This document shows positions 11,316 to 22,656 of a stretch of 64,000 nt of DNA, piece after piece. The notes beneath the pieces were generated by a model. The model did no database searches and was not told the DNA's origin. It was given only the letters and a program-made list of their open reading frames with translations. The stretch is taken from contig OY821519.1 in the NCBI GenBank assembly GCA_963682025.1, positions 100,994,585 to 101,058,584 on the forward strand, in the 5' to 3' direction. Both the position numbers and the translations under genes were made by a program. The DNA is from Cordilura impudica (taxonomy: Eukaryota > Arthropoda > Insecta > Diptera > Scathophagidae). Numbering within the stretch: position 1 is the first letter of the stretch; the number at the start of each line of letters is the position of its first letter.

Positions 11316-13000
11316 AGATCACCTGGTTTTGAGAATATTTCCAACCTGCTCTTAAAGAAACTACCACTTAAAGCTCTAAAATTACTGGTTATAATATTTA
11401 ACAGCTGCATCAAACTCAACTATTTCCCAAACCATTTCAAAAATGCTAAGGAGCTATCAACAAACTTAGTAAGCCAAAATATAACCGAAATAGCTATAGA
11501 CCTATTAGTCTATTAGGTAACATAGGTAAAATATTTGAAAAAATACTACATTCTCGTCTTAGTGAATTTGTAATGACCAATTCTCTTGTTGCTAAAGTCC
11601 CATTTACATGATACCACTCAGTCGTCTGATTTTTGGAAAAAAATCCGGTGAAATTCATCGGACTATCGTAAAGTCGTACCGACATTATTTCTGCATACTT
11701 AGGCCATTTACACCATCACACTCAAGTGTCATGAAAGCAGCTGTTTAGAATAACAAGCATATTTATTTTGAAATTTATATTTTATTTCCACTTTCTCTGT
11801 TTTTGTTTACATTTTTTTTAATATTACCAAAAAAAACAACAACTCTGGTCCGATGAAAATGGCAAGTTTTTAGAAATGTTTCTAAAACCATCGGACTTTG
11901 AAAATAAAATCCTACAGACTTTCAATTTCATAACATAAGCTTTTTACATGATACGATTTTTTCATAATACTTGACTTTTTGACAGGTCGTATTACAAAGT
12001 GTGATGGTGTAAACTGGCCTTAAAGAACAAATTGGATTTAAAAAAGGGCATAGCACTACTCAGCAAATAAAAAGAATTAAAAAGCAAATAATCACCAATA
12101 AAAACAAACGTTCAACGGGTCTAATATTAATAGATATTGCAAAAGCGTTTGACACCGTTTGGCATAATGGCCTAGCATTTAAACTTCTTGATGCAAATAT
12201 ACCAAAATATTTATGCAAACTTATTTCAGATTTCATTCACGGCAGAAGCTTTAAAGTTGCGATTAATAATGGAACATCATCTCCAAAAACCATTACCACA
12301 GGGTTTCCTCAAGGATCAGTCTTGTTGCCATTGCTTTACTCAATATATACATCCGATTTTAAAGTCCCAAAATATATGAAAATTACTTATTACGCAGATG
12401 TTACTGCGTTAATTTCGTCAAACAAATTTACAAGTGCACTCCTGAAGAAAATGGAAAAGGGACTTGTAAGTTGCAGTAATTATTTTCACAAATGAAAAAT
12501 CAAAATTAATCCAAACAAGACCCAAGCAATAAATTTCCCATTTAACAAATCTCCCAAAAGACTGCCAAGACGTCATCTTTTTATTGGAAATAATACCAAA
12601 AATATACTTAACGATGTCAAATATCTCGGAGTTGTCTTGGACAAAAAGCTTACATTTAAAAGACATATTATGGCTCCGTGTCAAAAGCTATAAAACCACT
12701 TAAATCATTTAAAGCAATAGAAGGTCATTTCTAAACCACAAAAACAAATAACATACGCGTGTCCTATTTGGAGTGACGCTGCCAACTGTCACCTAAAACG
12801 CTTACAAATTAGACAAAACAAATGTCTTAAAATGATAAATGAAAAGCCCTGGAGGTATCCTACAAATCTTCTTCATTAAGGAACAGGTTATGAAAAAATT
12901 AACGATTTCATAACAAGGATTAATACCAATTAGTTTGCCAAAATTGAAAATTCCTCTTACCCACTAATAAGAGAATGTAGAGAAATAACGTAAAATTAAA
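11316..13000 (+). pseudogene. LINE reverse transcriptase, split by a MITE and stops
   Basis: The RT begins after a linker (10828-11315). The first palm part (11330-11595) ends at LVAK, and reading resumes after the MITE with EQIGFKKGHSTTQQIKRIKK (from 12024). The RT blocks DIAKAFDTVWHNGLAFKLL, TTGFPQGSVLLPLLYSIYTS and ITYYADVTALISS follow; the second catalytic Asp of YADD is changed to Val (YADV). Several stops interrupt it (for example near 12494). The C-terminal segment ITYACPIWSDAANCHLKRLQ near 12750 matches the equivalent part of the 1-1200 copy. It is non-functional. Confidence 0.88.
11596..12020. mobile_element. TIR element (MITE, possibly composite) inserted in the LINE RT
   Basis: The LINE reading frame breaks at 11595 and resumes at 12021. 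TAA lies on both sides (11593-11595, 12021-12023). The ends are AGTCCCATTTACATGATAC and, inward from the right, AGGCCAGTTTACACCATCAC. A second left-end-like sequence, GGCCATTTACACCATCACAC, starts at 11702 after TTA, and GGCC-TTA also fits the right end, so a smaller element (11702-12019) may be nested in or derived from the larger one. The TWA duplication and AGGCC ends link it to the MITE at 1871 and 37388. Confidence 0.85.
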
Positions 13001-13275
13001 ACAGAAATCACCAAATTGAAAATTATATGCCTACAGCGGTCCTTTAAGCATATAAATATTTTCAGATAGTATTTGAATATATTAAATCATATAAAGGTTT
13101 TTTTCCTCCCATTTTCCTTTAAAAATATTTAAAAAATGAAATAAAAACTATTTAATATCTTAAGATCCTTTATATTATTTGTTGGAATATCTATATGTAA
13201 AGATAAGATCTCATATGTATATATCAAATTTGTTAAAATATGTAAATAAAGAAAGAATATATAATTGAAATTGAA

Positions 13276-13735
13276 TTACTAAAACCAAAATAATATAAAT
13301 AATGACTGCGGACAAAAATAAAAAGTCAAATTTAAATCAGAATTTTAGCGATAAATGACAGGATATGGCAACCCTACTAATAGGAAAATGGAATTAGCAA
13401 CATGATTGCCCATTTTTAAGTTTATTAAAGAAATGAGGGGAAAATTAAGACATACAAATTTAGTTAATTTTATTGAATATGGGCCATTCCATTAGAAAAC
13501 AATCAAAGTCTGCACAGGGCTCCTTTAATATAGAGATTTAATTTATCAAAACGAAAGCACACAAAATACTTAATGTTTTATTCTGCTTTTTGATTTTTTA
13601 AAAATCGTATCTGAGGCAATATTTTACCGATCTGATTGTAGGAAGGACATTTGAATAGTATTACTGTGCAATTTTTTTTCAAATGTAATAACATAATTTT
13701 AAAAAATTAAATTTTTAATGCATTCCTAACTTTTT
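13276..13735. other. AT-rich spacer
   Basis: No gene or recognised repeat. Confidence 0.5.
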
Positions 13736-13984
13736 GGCCCACGCTGTTTTACAATACTTAATATTCCTTTCAAAAATCCCTTCATTATTTTTCCTTATAG
13801 TATAGAAAATATTATAAATATTTGTCTAGTTCTTTTTTTAATTTAACTAAAATTAAATTCACACAATAACTTATTGATATACATATTACTTTTAATTAAA
13901 AGCAAAATATGGAAAGTATTTTATACGGAAAAAATGTGTAAATGTTTTCAAACGGAATATTAAGCATTGTAAAACGGCGTTGCC
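13736..13984. mobile_element. Candidate 249-bp TIR element
   Basis: GTTTTACAATACTTAATATT near 13746 faces AATATTAAGCATTGTAAAAC near 13956, and the match extends outward (GGCCCACGCTG against GGCAACGCCG). No target duplication is convincing. Confidence 0.6.
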
Positions 13985-14415
13985 ACTAATACTTACTTAA
14001 TGAAAAATATTATATTTTATAAAACTGCTGAGAAACAAGATAAATATTGAACCAAAAATTTTATAAAAAAAAACCAATTGCAGAACGGTGCAGTTTGTTC
14101 CTCAAAATATTTTATTTAAATAAGACAAACATACTATTCAAAGGTGCTTTAAACAAATCAGATTGATTTACTATTGATGAGATATTGGATATTTAATCAG
14201 CCAAATTACGGATATTCTCAAGGAATTTCTTTCTCACGGAAAATACTTTTCACGAGAAAAAAATCCCCCAATTATAAATTCCGCGTGAACAAAAAAATGA
14301 ATAAGTCGCATCATCGAATTTCGAAGCCAGTTGTTTTGCTTAATGACAATTAATTTTCTATTTGATGTGTGTGCAAACGGAAATAAATTTATTTTAAAGA
14401 AAAATTAAATAAACA
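13985..14415. other. AT-rich spacer
   Basis: No gene or recognised element between the TIR element and family I copy B. Confidence 0.5.
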
Positions 14416-15176
14416 ACAAGTAAGAAAATTATAGTCGGTCTAGACCCTATACCATGCGTTTACTTCCAACTAATTAGATATAGAAAATAAGCATAAACCA
14501 AATTTAAGTGGCATTGTTATTAATTTTTTTGGCTGCAGATATGAAAAAGTTCATATCGGGTGCCATATATGTATGGGGACAAGGTCGAAAAATGGATTGA
14601 CCCTGACCATATTTGGCAAAGTCACTTATATGTTGAAAAAATATATACAAACCAATTTTGAGAAAAATCTGTGCAATATTTTTGTTTTTTGATAGATTTT
14701 AGTGAAGATCGGGAAGCAGCTCTATATGGGGCCCATGAATAAGAATTATCCTATAGGTATTATCTTTGGACTACTGATTAATGGATATAATAAACATATA
14801 AAAACCCAATTTAACTGAGATCTATATGATAATTTGGATCTTATGGCAATTTATGTCGATTTCGTAGGGGTCATTTTTATGGGGACTAGGTCTGAACATG
14901 CACCCAATTTCACCAGTTTCAACAGCGTTCATCCTATGGCCGATAAAAGCTTATATACTAAATTTCATTAAAATATATTCATATTTGCGACCTGTAGTTT
15001 GATTAAAGTGTTTACATGGACACACAGACGGACGGACGGACATCGCTAAATCGACTCAGATTCTGATTCTGAGTCGATCGGTATAGTAAAAGAGGAGTCT
15101 TGGCCAAATATTTTTGGTAGTTACAAACAGCAGCACAAAGTCATTATACCCAAACCACATAGTGGTATAGGGTATA
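14416..15176 (+). repeat. Dispersed repeat family I, copy B (near full length)
   Basis: It starts ACAAGTAAGAAAATTATAG, passes through CATATCGGGTGCCATATATG and the GACGGACGGACATCGC core with TAAATCGACTCAG, and ends CCACATAGTGGTATAGGGTATA. The head is truncated within the palindrome (TCTAGACCC instead of TCTAGACCGACTA). No ORF is conserved among copies. Confidence 0.9.
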
Positions 15177-15352
15177 ATGAGTAGCATAGTTATGATGCGA
15201 GCACTCGTGGAGGAAATTGGTGTTGTAGAACAGCAACATCGAAATAGCTAAAGGATTGCTAGAAGTCAATTGCGGGATAAATCTATGGAAAACACAATCA
15301 ATGCCTGAATTGGCTCCCATTAAAGATAACAAAAGTTGAAGTTTGGCTTTAT

Positions 15353-15874
15353 TTGTGGTCTTCAGCCTACAAGATTAATAAAATATTAATTTTCTTATTT
15401 AAATTTTGTTTATCAAAATACTTCTTACATTTTTATGTAAACTCCCTTCTGTTTTGCAAAGGAAATTTTTTGAGGGAAAAAACCAAATTCAAGTGCATTG
15501 AGAATAACTACTTTTTTCCCATCGAATTTTTTTTGACGATCTCTCATAGAATGGCCGATATATATTTAAGAAACTCTCATTGTAAAAGAAAAATAATCAA
15601 GAATGTCTTGAGTTTCATAAAAAGTGTAAAAAGAGGTAGGTCTAAAAATGGGCCGATTTCAACAGGGTATGTTCGCATAATATGGACCTCCTATTTAATT
15701 TTTAAGGATTTCCACCGAAGTAATAAAGGAAAATTTACGAATTCAGGTCTTATATTTTCTTTGCCTGGCTATCTGTGTTTAGATGAAAATAATTATAATT
15801 TAATATTAAGAAAAGATATATGTATGTATATGAAAAAGCTTAGGTACCTCGAAAAAATCATATTCACTTGTTGA
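15353..15874 (+). other. Unidentified 173-codon ORF, probably fortuitous
   Basis: An open frame starts at 15353 in AT-rich DNA. The product is rich in Lys, Phe, Ile and Leu, with no recognised motif. The segment encoding GRSKNGPISTG derives from bases resembling the family I interior (GGTCTAAAAATGGGCCGA), so at least part is repeat-derived. No splice or promoter context supports it. I do not recognise it as a gene. Confidence 0.2.
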
Positions 15875-16309
15875 GAAATTCTTAAAATTAAAGGCATTTA
15901 TATTAAAAAAATATTTTATGAATTTTCTGCTAACATAAAACTATTTTTCTCTCAGCTGAAACCCCAAGTTTAGTAGATTTTACAGCTTGTCGCCTATGTT
16001 TTGTATTAGATTTCTGAAATGCATTTTTTTTAATCGTGTTAATGTATAACATTTAATAAACTTAACAACAAGGTCGATTATGTGGTAGCCTACAGCATGG
16101 TGCATATTAATGAAGAAAATCACACTTCCAACACATTCAATAAAATATGTCCAAAACAACCAATTATGGTTCTGAGTAAGATTTAAGTTTATTTTTAGTT
16201 TTCGAAATAAGGGGAATAAGATTTCACGCATATTCTATAATATCCGAACTTACTCTAGTGGTCTAAAAAATATATATATTCAAAATTATTACATAGAAGG
16301 TATACATAA

Positions 16310-16380
16310 ATCCAGTATTAGTAGTTACGAATATTAGCACAAACTCATTATACACTGACCACAAAGTGGTAAAAACGCAT
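16310..16380 (+). repeat. Degenerate 3' fragment of family I
   Basis: TAGTAGTTACGAATATTAGC followed by ACAAACTCATTATACACTGACC and AAAGTGGTA aligns with the family I 3' end. Confidence 0.55.
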
Positions 16381-16559
16381 AAAATATTATATTTATGTTA
16401 ATAAAATAATTTTTAGAATTATTTGCGACTATCAATGTATAATACACATATGCTTTATGTTTATTTTGAGGTCATTAGACTACACATTCCTTTCCCCATT
16501 TTTATTAAGCAAATGAAGCAGTGGCCACTCTATTATCTCTATTTCTCTATCTCCTTTCA

Positions 16560-17109
16560 ATCATAATGAATTTGCAAATTAGTTAATTTACCGGTGTTTA
16601 TCGACAATACACAAAATTTTAAACTCGGGTGAATAAATTTCTAAAAAATGTTTTGTGTTTATTTTAATCATAAAAGTGTTACTAATAGTTAAGTGAATAT
16701 AATTAAATCGTGTTTATAAATAAAATCTTAATAATCAATTGGTATAATAAGTATAGAAAGTGTGAGTGTTGTTTTGGTGTTACAGCTTGTTAGTCCTTGG
16801 TCAATTTGCTTTGGTGTTTTTTTATTAATGTAAATGCATAATAAGAAGTGTCTTTAAAATTGTTTGTGTTTTGTTTATGAAACTGCGCTGTTGCAGCATT
16901 TAGCATCATATGCGCAGTCAGTTTAAAGAAAATAGTTAAATAAAGTGATTAGAAAAAAATGAAAAAATTAAGGGAAAATAAATCAGTTTAAAATTAAAAA
17001 ATAAGTAAATAAATAAAAACTAATTTCGAAAGAGATTTGGAATTGCGAATTAACATTTTTGTATGGACCACTCTTTGATTGCAAGTTGTTCAGCATGTGA
17101 CAAATACAG
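16560..17109 (+). CDS. Candidate first exon of a host gene (5' UTR plus 15 codons)
   Basis: This stretch looks like a fly 5' leader: AT-rich with many short A-rich runs and an Inr-like TCAGTT at 16918. It ends in a consensus splice donor, CAG|GTGAGT, at 17109/17110. An ATG at 17063 opens a frame of 15 codons plus two bases, MDHSLIASCSACDKY, running straight into the donor; an in-frame TAA lies just upstream. The C-x-x-C pair (CSAC) could be half of a zinc site, but this is too short to assign. The start context (TTTTTGT before ATG) is poor, so the exon may be wholly non-coding. Downstream exons are not found in the window, which would imply a long intron. I do not recognise the gene. Confidence 0.35.
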
Positions 17110-17940
17110 GTGAGTGAAATGAATGGTTAATTTGTTTCTTTATTTTCAATGTAGTGGCCTCAGTGCAAATGCTTGTATCGTCAAAACTTTCTGTAGCCGG
17201 AAATCTTTGTTTTTACCAGGGACGGAAAATACTTGTTTTTTTTTTTAGAAAAGGGAAATTTTAACAATTATCATAAGATATACATATACAGCCGATTCTC
17301 TTAGCAAGTGTGTTATTTATAATGTAGCAAGTGCAATGCACTTGTTAAATTAATTCTAAAGAACTTTCAAACACTTGCTAAACAGCTGTTTTCTGTCAAA
17401 GTGGTTTTTTGTAAACAAATGCAAAAAACACCATTAAAATTTTGGTGTGCAAAAAAATATTTTTTATTTACAAATAATGGAAACTCTTGACAATTTAGAC
17501 ACATTAGAGTTTTTAAGAGGTGGAGCCCATCGTCGAGCGTTTTCAAATTAAGGGAAAAACACAAAATGAAAAGTCAACATGAGATGAAATGCCAACTTAT
17601 TTGCATAAAAATAAATGGCGTCACAAAATTCAGAGTTGATATTTTAACTTTTAGTCGACAGAATAAAATTGGTTATGAATAAACTCTGTGCTAAATTACT
17701 GCTTGGCTTAATCGGTATTCTAGTAAGCAGCTCGTTGTGTGCGATTATGCGGCTGCTAAAATTTGGTTATGAATTCGGCTGATAGTATTTTGGTTATTTT
17801 AACCAATTGGAGAAATATTTTTTTTTTGGTTACGAATATCTAACACTTATAGCAACCAAAATTTTTTTTGGTTGTCAATAACCATTATCGAAAATAATTT
17901 TTTTTTTGGTTATTCCTAAAGTGTGCGAAGTTAGCCCCTC
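17110..17940. other. Spacer, possibly the start of a long intron
   Basis: No coding signal. TTGGTTATGAAT words recur near 17670 and 17762, and TTTTTGGTTA words recur between 17790 and 17910. Confidence 0.4.
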
Positions 17941-18712
17941 ATTTTTGGAAATAAAATTTTTTGAAGATTGTTCTGAATTGTTCTAGGATTGTTCTACAAT
18001 GTTCCAAAACGATGAGTTTCTTAAATATAATTTGTACTTAAATCGATTCCAAAATTTCTTTCATACAAAGTATCCTGAATGGCACCCTCAAACTATTCTA
18101 ATCAACCCCAAATATACGGGTCCCTAAATTTTGTATCCTCTCTATAACATATCCAAGTTTCAGAGCGATCTCAGGGTGCCATTCAGGATTCCTTGTATTA
18201 AAGAAATTTTAGAATCTGTACGTTAACTTTCGCGTTACATAAAAATACTGATATCGTTTAATAACGTTGATATCGCGGAAAATGTTTTTCGTTCTCATTT
18301 ACGTACGTTACGGTTTGCGACTTATCTATTTTGGAACAATGTGTAGAACAACTAGAACAACCACCAAATTTTTTTCCGCAAAAGTAGGGGGCAAAGTTTA
18401 AAATTCGTTTTTTTTCGATTTACCGGTACAAATTACATTTTAGAAACTCATCGTTTTGGAACATTGTAGAACAATCCGAGAACAATTCAGAACAATCTTC
18501 AAAAAAATTTTATTTCCAAAAATGGAATCTGTACGTTAACTTTCGTGTTGCATAAAAATATTGATATCGTTTAATAACGTTGATATCGCGGAACAAATGT
18601 TTTTCGTTCTCATTTACGTACGTTACGGTTTGCAACATATCTATTTTGGAACAATGTTTAGAACAACTAGAACAACCGCCAACTTTTTTTTCCAAAAGTG
18701 GGGTCAAAATTT
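17941..18712. repeat. Foldback structure with nested inverted and direct repeats
   Basis: Arms of about 98 bp (17941-18038 and 18426-18523) are near-perfect inverted repeats, including TTGTTCTACAATGTTCCAAA and its complement. Inside, a second inverted pair (GTATCCTGAATGGCACCCT near 18069 and its complement near 18174) forms an inner stem. A direct repeat of about 188 bp, beginning GAATCTGTACGTTAACTTTC, occurs at 18212-18400 and again at 18525-18712, the second copy lying outside the right arm. It looks like a foldback-type element or two nested members of one family. No ORF is seen. Confidence 0.8.
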
Positions 18713-19043
18713 GAATGCAGTAATGAATGCATTTTTGATTCCATGTATTAATCATGTCATCCAAATCGTGTCCGTCGATACAGTCAAAACTTCATACTCG
18801 ATTCCTGCCCTAGTTTTTATATTATAGCTGATAAAAAAATTAGGTTCTCTTCTTCATATCAAGATACTGCGTTTGTTAGTTTAATTTCAAGTGCATAAAA
18901 AGTAGGTCCATATATTGGTAAACATTTTCTATAACTATTATAAACAAAAACTTTACATCTGTGAAGTTATCCAAAGATTTTTATATTTTACACGTGAAAT
19001 TTAAGTTGAACGTAAACAAAAACTTAAATATAAATCAATATAA
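18713..19043. other. Spacer
   Basis: No gene or element recognised. Confidence 0.45.
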
Positions 19044-19536
19044 TGCTATGTTCACACGGAGAGCAAGATTCGCGGTTCGCTCTCTCATTCACGGTTCGTG
19101 TCCAAATCATGATTGAATCTACAAGATTCGCCATACAAAATTTTGAGAGCGAATCTACTTGGTTCAAAATGAACCTTGTTGTGAACCTAGAAACATTGAG
19201 TGTCATCTCCAAGTTTGATAAGAAATTATCGCTAGTTTATCTGAACTAGCTGTCAAAAATATATAAACAAAGAAAAAACAAAAAAATAATTTGTGCAATA
19301 AAATAAATAGAAACATTTAACAACTAAAAAGTATATATTTACATATATATATCTTCAAATAAAAATGGAATAAATGAAATAGTGAAACGTAAAGTGTAAA
19401 AGGATGTCTTCAAATATTTGCACAAAAAATATAAACCTCAAAATGAAACAAGAATACTCGTCTGAACATCTAGGTTCGCAATCGTGGTTCAGAGAGCGAA
19501 TCAAGTGGTTCATTTTGCCGTCTGAACATTCTATAA
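19044..19536. mobile_element. Candidate TIR element with GTTCACACGG ends
   Basis: ATGCTATGTTCACACGG near 19044 faces CCGTCTGAACATTCTAT near 19519, with further inverted similarity around GATTCGCTCTCT. Words related to GAGAGCGAATC recur internally. TSD unclear (TATAAT-like on both sides). Confidence 0.5.
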
Positions 19537-19646
19537 TCAACCAAAAAAGAAAGAGTTCCCTATGTATTTCAACATTTTGATACAAAAATAAGTCACATCA
19601 CATGTAAATTCATTATCATATTTTATAAATCAATTTTCTCAGCTAC

Positions 19647-19890
19647 TCGAATATGTACCATATACCGATCGATTTTACTCGACCTCTAGATAAATTATTA
19701 TAAATGCCCCATATTGAGGAATTTCCTAAATAGCCTACAATCAACAAATAATTAAAAAAAAAAAAAACAATCGAGATGATTTCGAATACCTAACGAATAC
19801 CAATCGCTTCCACTCGACTTCTAGAAAATTCTGATTCATATGTCTAATATTGGGGAATTGCCTAGATACTTTACAATCAATCAACAAATG
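19647..19890 (+). repeat. Diverged tandem duplication
   Basis: The stretch 19647-19748 (TCGAATATGTACC ... TACAATCAACAAAT) is repeated with many substitutions at 19785-19888 (TCGAATACCTAACG ... CAATCAACAAAT). The two share CTCGAC, TAGA and GGAATT landmarks in order. Confidence 0.65.
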
Positions 19891-19973
19891 GTTTCTATCC
19901 AAAAATAAAATCGCTAAATTTAAAAATTTTTTTTCCAAATTCCTGAGATGATATTGGGGAACTAAAATTTATA

Positions 19974-20229
19974 TTTTCTGAAATACATTTGCTAATTTCT
20001 GAAATACATTTGATAATTTCCGAAATTCAATTGATATTTTATGAAATAAATATGATACCATCTGAAAAAAATTTTAAAATATCTGAAGTATATTTGATAA
20101 TTTCTGAAATTAAGTTGATGTTTTCTGATATACTTTTGGTAATTTCTTAAAATCAATAGATTTTGTCTGAAATACAATTGATTATTATTCTGAAATAAAA
20201 TTGATAATTTTTCTGAAATAAAATTTGAA
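19974..20229 (+). repeat. Minisatellite, about 23-bp unit
   Basis: About eleven imperfect copies of TTTCTGAAATACATTTGATA run in tandem. The minus-strand ORF across it is a translation of the repeat. Confidence 0.85.
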
Positions 20230-20770
20230 AAGTTGTACATAGGTTTGCGTAAAGATCTTTTATTTTTATTTTATAAAGTTCTGAAAATTTTTGAAATTGG
20301 ATTTCTTCAACATATTTCTATTAGATTTATAGGCAATTTATTTTTGTTTATACTACAGTTTAGTTCGGTTATAAGGCTCTCGGCGGGATCGGACTATTTT
20401 GTTCGTTATAGTTGAGAATTTTTCTTTATTTTGATTAATATTTGTTCTTAAAAAAGCAAATTTAAGCGCGAAAACGTAAAAAATTCAATATTATGTACAT
20501 GTACATTTTAAAGCAAATAATTGCGATTGACATTGTTGAAACCATATTAAAAGTGTCTTTTCGAATACTTCTTAATTTAAAAACTGATGAATTGGATTCG
20601 TATTTTTTGCAATGTTTTTTTAATTTTTTGTAGGTATATTCCTATTACTGTTGAAAACGTTGATTTATGATAATATCTATTTAAAATCACTTTACCGGAA
20701 TTGGGAACTAAAATCATGTATGCGAATTTTGTTTTTTTGATTAGTAACCCAATAAACCAAAACAGTATAA
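20230..20770. other. AT-rich spacer
   Basis: No gene or recognised element. Confidence 0.5.
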
Positions 20771-21547
20771 AACAAGTAAGAAAATTATAGTCGGTCTAGA
20801 CCGACTATACGATACCCTATACCATGCGTTTAGAAACCCTATCTCTTAGGCCCAACTAACTGGACATAGAAAATAAGCAAAAACCAAACTTGAATGGGAT
20901 TTTTATTAATTTTTTTGGCTGCAGATATGAAAAAGTTCATATCGGATGCTATATCTATATAGGGACTAGGTCCAGAAATGGACCGATCCTGATCATGTTT
21001 GGTAAAGTCTCTTGTATTTTGCAAAAATATATACAAACAAAATTTGAGAAGAATCAGTGCAATATTTTTGTTTTTTAATAGATCTAAGTGAAGATCGGGA
21101 AGCAGCTCTATATGGGGTCAAAGGTATCATTTTTGCACTACTCATTAATGGATGTAATGAACGCATACAAACCCAATTTGAGTAAGATCTATATGACAAT
21201 TTGGATCTTATGGCAATTTATGTCGATTTCATATGGGTAATTTGTATGGGGGCTAGGTCTGAACATGGACCGATTCTCACCAATTTCAATAGCGTTCATA
21301 CCATGGCCGATAAAAGCTTATGTACCAAATTTCATCAAAATACATTCATATTTGCGACCTGCAGTTTGATTACAAGCTTTACATGGACACACAGACGGAC
21401 GGACGGACGGACATTGTTAAATCAACTCAGAAAGTGATTCTGATTCGATCGGTATAATTAAAGATGGGTCTAGGTCAAATATTTTTGGTTGTTACAAACA
21501 GCAGCACAAAGTCATTGTACCCAAACCACATAGTGGTATAGGGTATA
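20771..21547 (+). repeat. Dispersed repeat family I, copy C (full length)
   Basis: The head carries the perfect palindrome TAGTCGGTCTAGACCGACTA. The body includes TTTTTGGCTGCAGATATG, GAAGATCGGGAAGCAGCTCT, the (GACG)n core at 21391-21412 and the end CCACATAGTGGTATAGGGTA. GTATAAA occurs at both borders (20765-20771 and 21542-21548) and may be a target duplication or a shared tail. Confidence 0.9.
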
Positions 21548-21727
21548 AATAGCTTGTAACAAACTTGCTACCATAAGCCTTAAGTTTAGAAAACTGTTGT
21601 GAATATTGTTGTGAAAGGCTTCTTAACAATTGTTTAATAATGAAAACTGAACCCTTGTGAACAAGCTTAGAAGTCTAATTATAGAATAAGTTTACAGGAA
21701 AATAGTATTCTAATCGTGCTTGCATTA

Positions 21728-21802
21728 AGCTTATAATCGTAATATTTTTGTAAGCTTATAATCGTAATATTTTTGTAAGTTTATAATCGTAATATTTTTG
21801 TA
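21728..21802 (+). repeat. 25-bp tandem repeat, three copies
   Basis: Unit AGCTTATAATCGTAATATTT plus TTGTA, three near-identical head-to-tail copies. Confidence 0.9.
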
Positions 21803-21914
21803 AGCTTTTAAATACAAATAAATAATAAGTCTTTTTCAAATATTCTGGTTTAAAAATAATTTTATTGTTTTTTTTATAATTTTTTATTTTATTTATTTAT
21901 CTTTGCCTTTGTCT

Positions 21915-22558
21915 TATATTCCTTTCTAGACTCTTGTCTATTTTTGTACTTTTGATATATTCATCCTCTGGCAATCCAATGCAAATTGCAGCATCTATTG
22001 AATTTCAAAAGTCAATGAAATAATTAAATGAAATACATATAAAAATTAACTTACTTCTTATGGCTTTTGCTGCATTCAGGCTGCGCACACTCTTTTTATC
22101 TTCTGTGGCTTACCAGCAAAATTTTTCCGCCAGTTCGTCCACTAGCAATTTGCGCCAACAGTTTTTGATGAGGTTTGGAGACTTTGCTACCGTTAGCAGC
22201 TCGTTTCCCTTAAAAAAATATAAAACAAATGATGAAGTATGAACTTAGTGTATAGTGTTTTTTAACCTACAACTTAAAAACGAATTCAAAAAGTTCTTGT
22301 CCTCTTGTATTTTTTTTTTCTAAATTTAAAAAATCCTCCATTACTTTAAACGGATTTTCAGGCATCACTAACTTTAATGTACATTTCTCCTTCTTCAGAT
22401 CCTTAATTTCATTGCGCAGGGTATTTATCTCTTGCCGTAATGAAGACACCTCATTTGTAAGCCCTATAAACGTCTTTCTTATATTTTTTAAAATTTAAGA
22501 GCAATTCTACAATTGCATTAGATTCTTCACAAACACTTCGTTTTGATTTATATGGCAT
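21915..22558 (-). pseudogene. DUF4806-type protein gene, broken, with introns
   Basis: Function unknown; DUF4806 is a C-terminal domain of many uncharacterised arthropod proteins, some of them repetitive. On the minus strand an ATG at 22558 opens MPYKSKRSVCEESNAIVELL. After a one-base frame change in an A-run, SSLRQEINTLRNEIKDLKKE (coiled coil) and NPFKVMEDFLNLEKK follow to 22267. A second block at 22215-22058 reads NLIKNCWRKLLVDELAEKFC then, after an in-frame TAA, DKKSVRSLNAAKAIR. A clean intron follows (donor AGAA|GTAAGT, acceptor TTCAATAG), and the last exon continues AAICIGLPEDEYIKSTKID to about 21915. The order F/W-x-x-x-F-x-W then S-x-x-x-L fits DUF4806. The boundary between the first two blocks is uncertain. 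A Tc1 element lies about 100 bp upstream. Confidence 0.65.
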
Positions 22559-22656
22559 ACCAAATATTTAAAAAAATAAATCTATATACTTATATATTTA
22601 CTTTTTTAATACAAACTGTAGCTATGTATGTATATATTATGTATGTGTATATTATA

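Larger units (their letters stand above)
10056..13275 (+). mobile_element. Jockey-type LINE, degenerate, disrupted by a MITE
   Basis: A non-LTR retrotransposon runs on the plus strand from the endonuclease domain to the RT C-terminus. The 5' part is cut by, or lost beside, the pogo element ending at 10053. The 3' end lies near 13230-13275, after AATAAAGAAAGAATATATAA; no long poly-A is left. It belongs to the same family as 1-1200. A 425-bp TIR element sits inside the RT. Confidence 0.85.

Noticed and set aside
19992..20240. 82-codon ORF with repeating NFRNYQ-like residues
   Set aside because: It is a translation of the 23-bp minisatellite.
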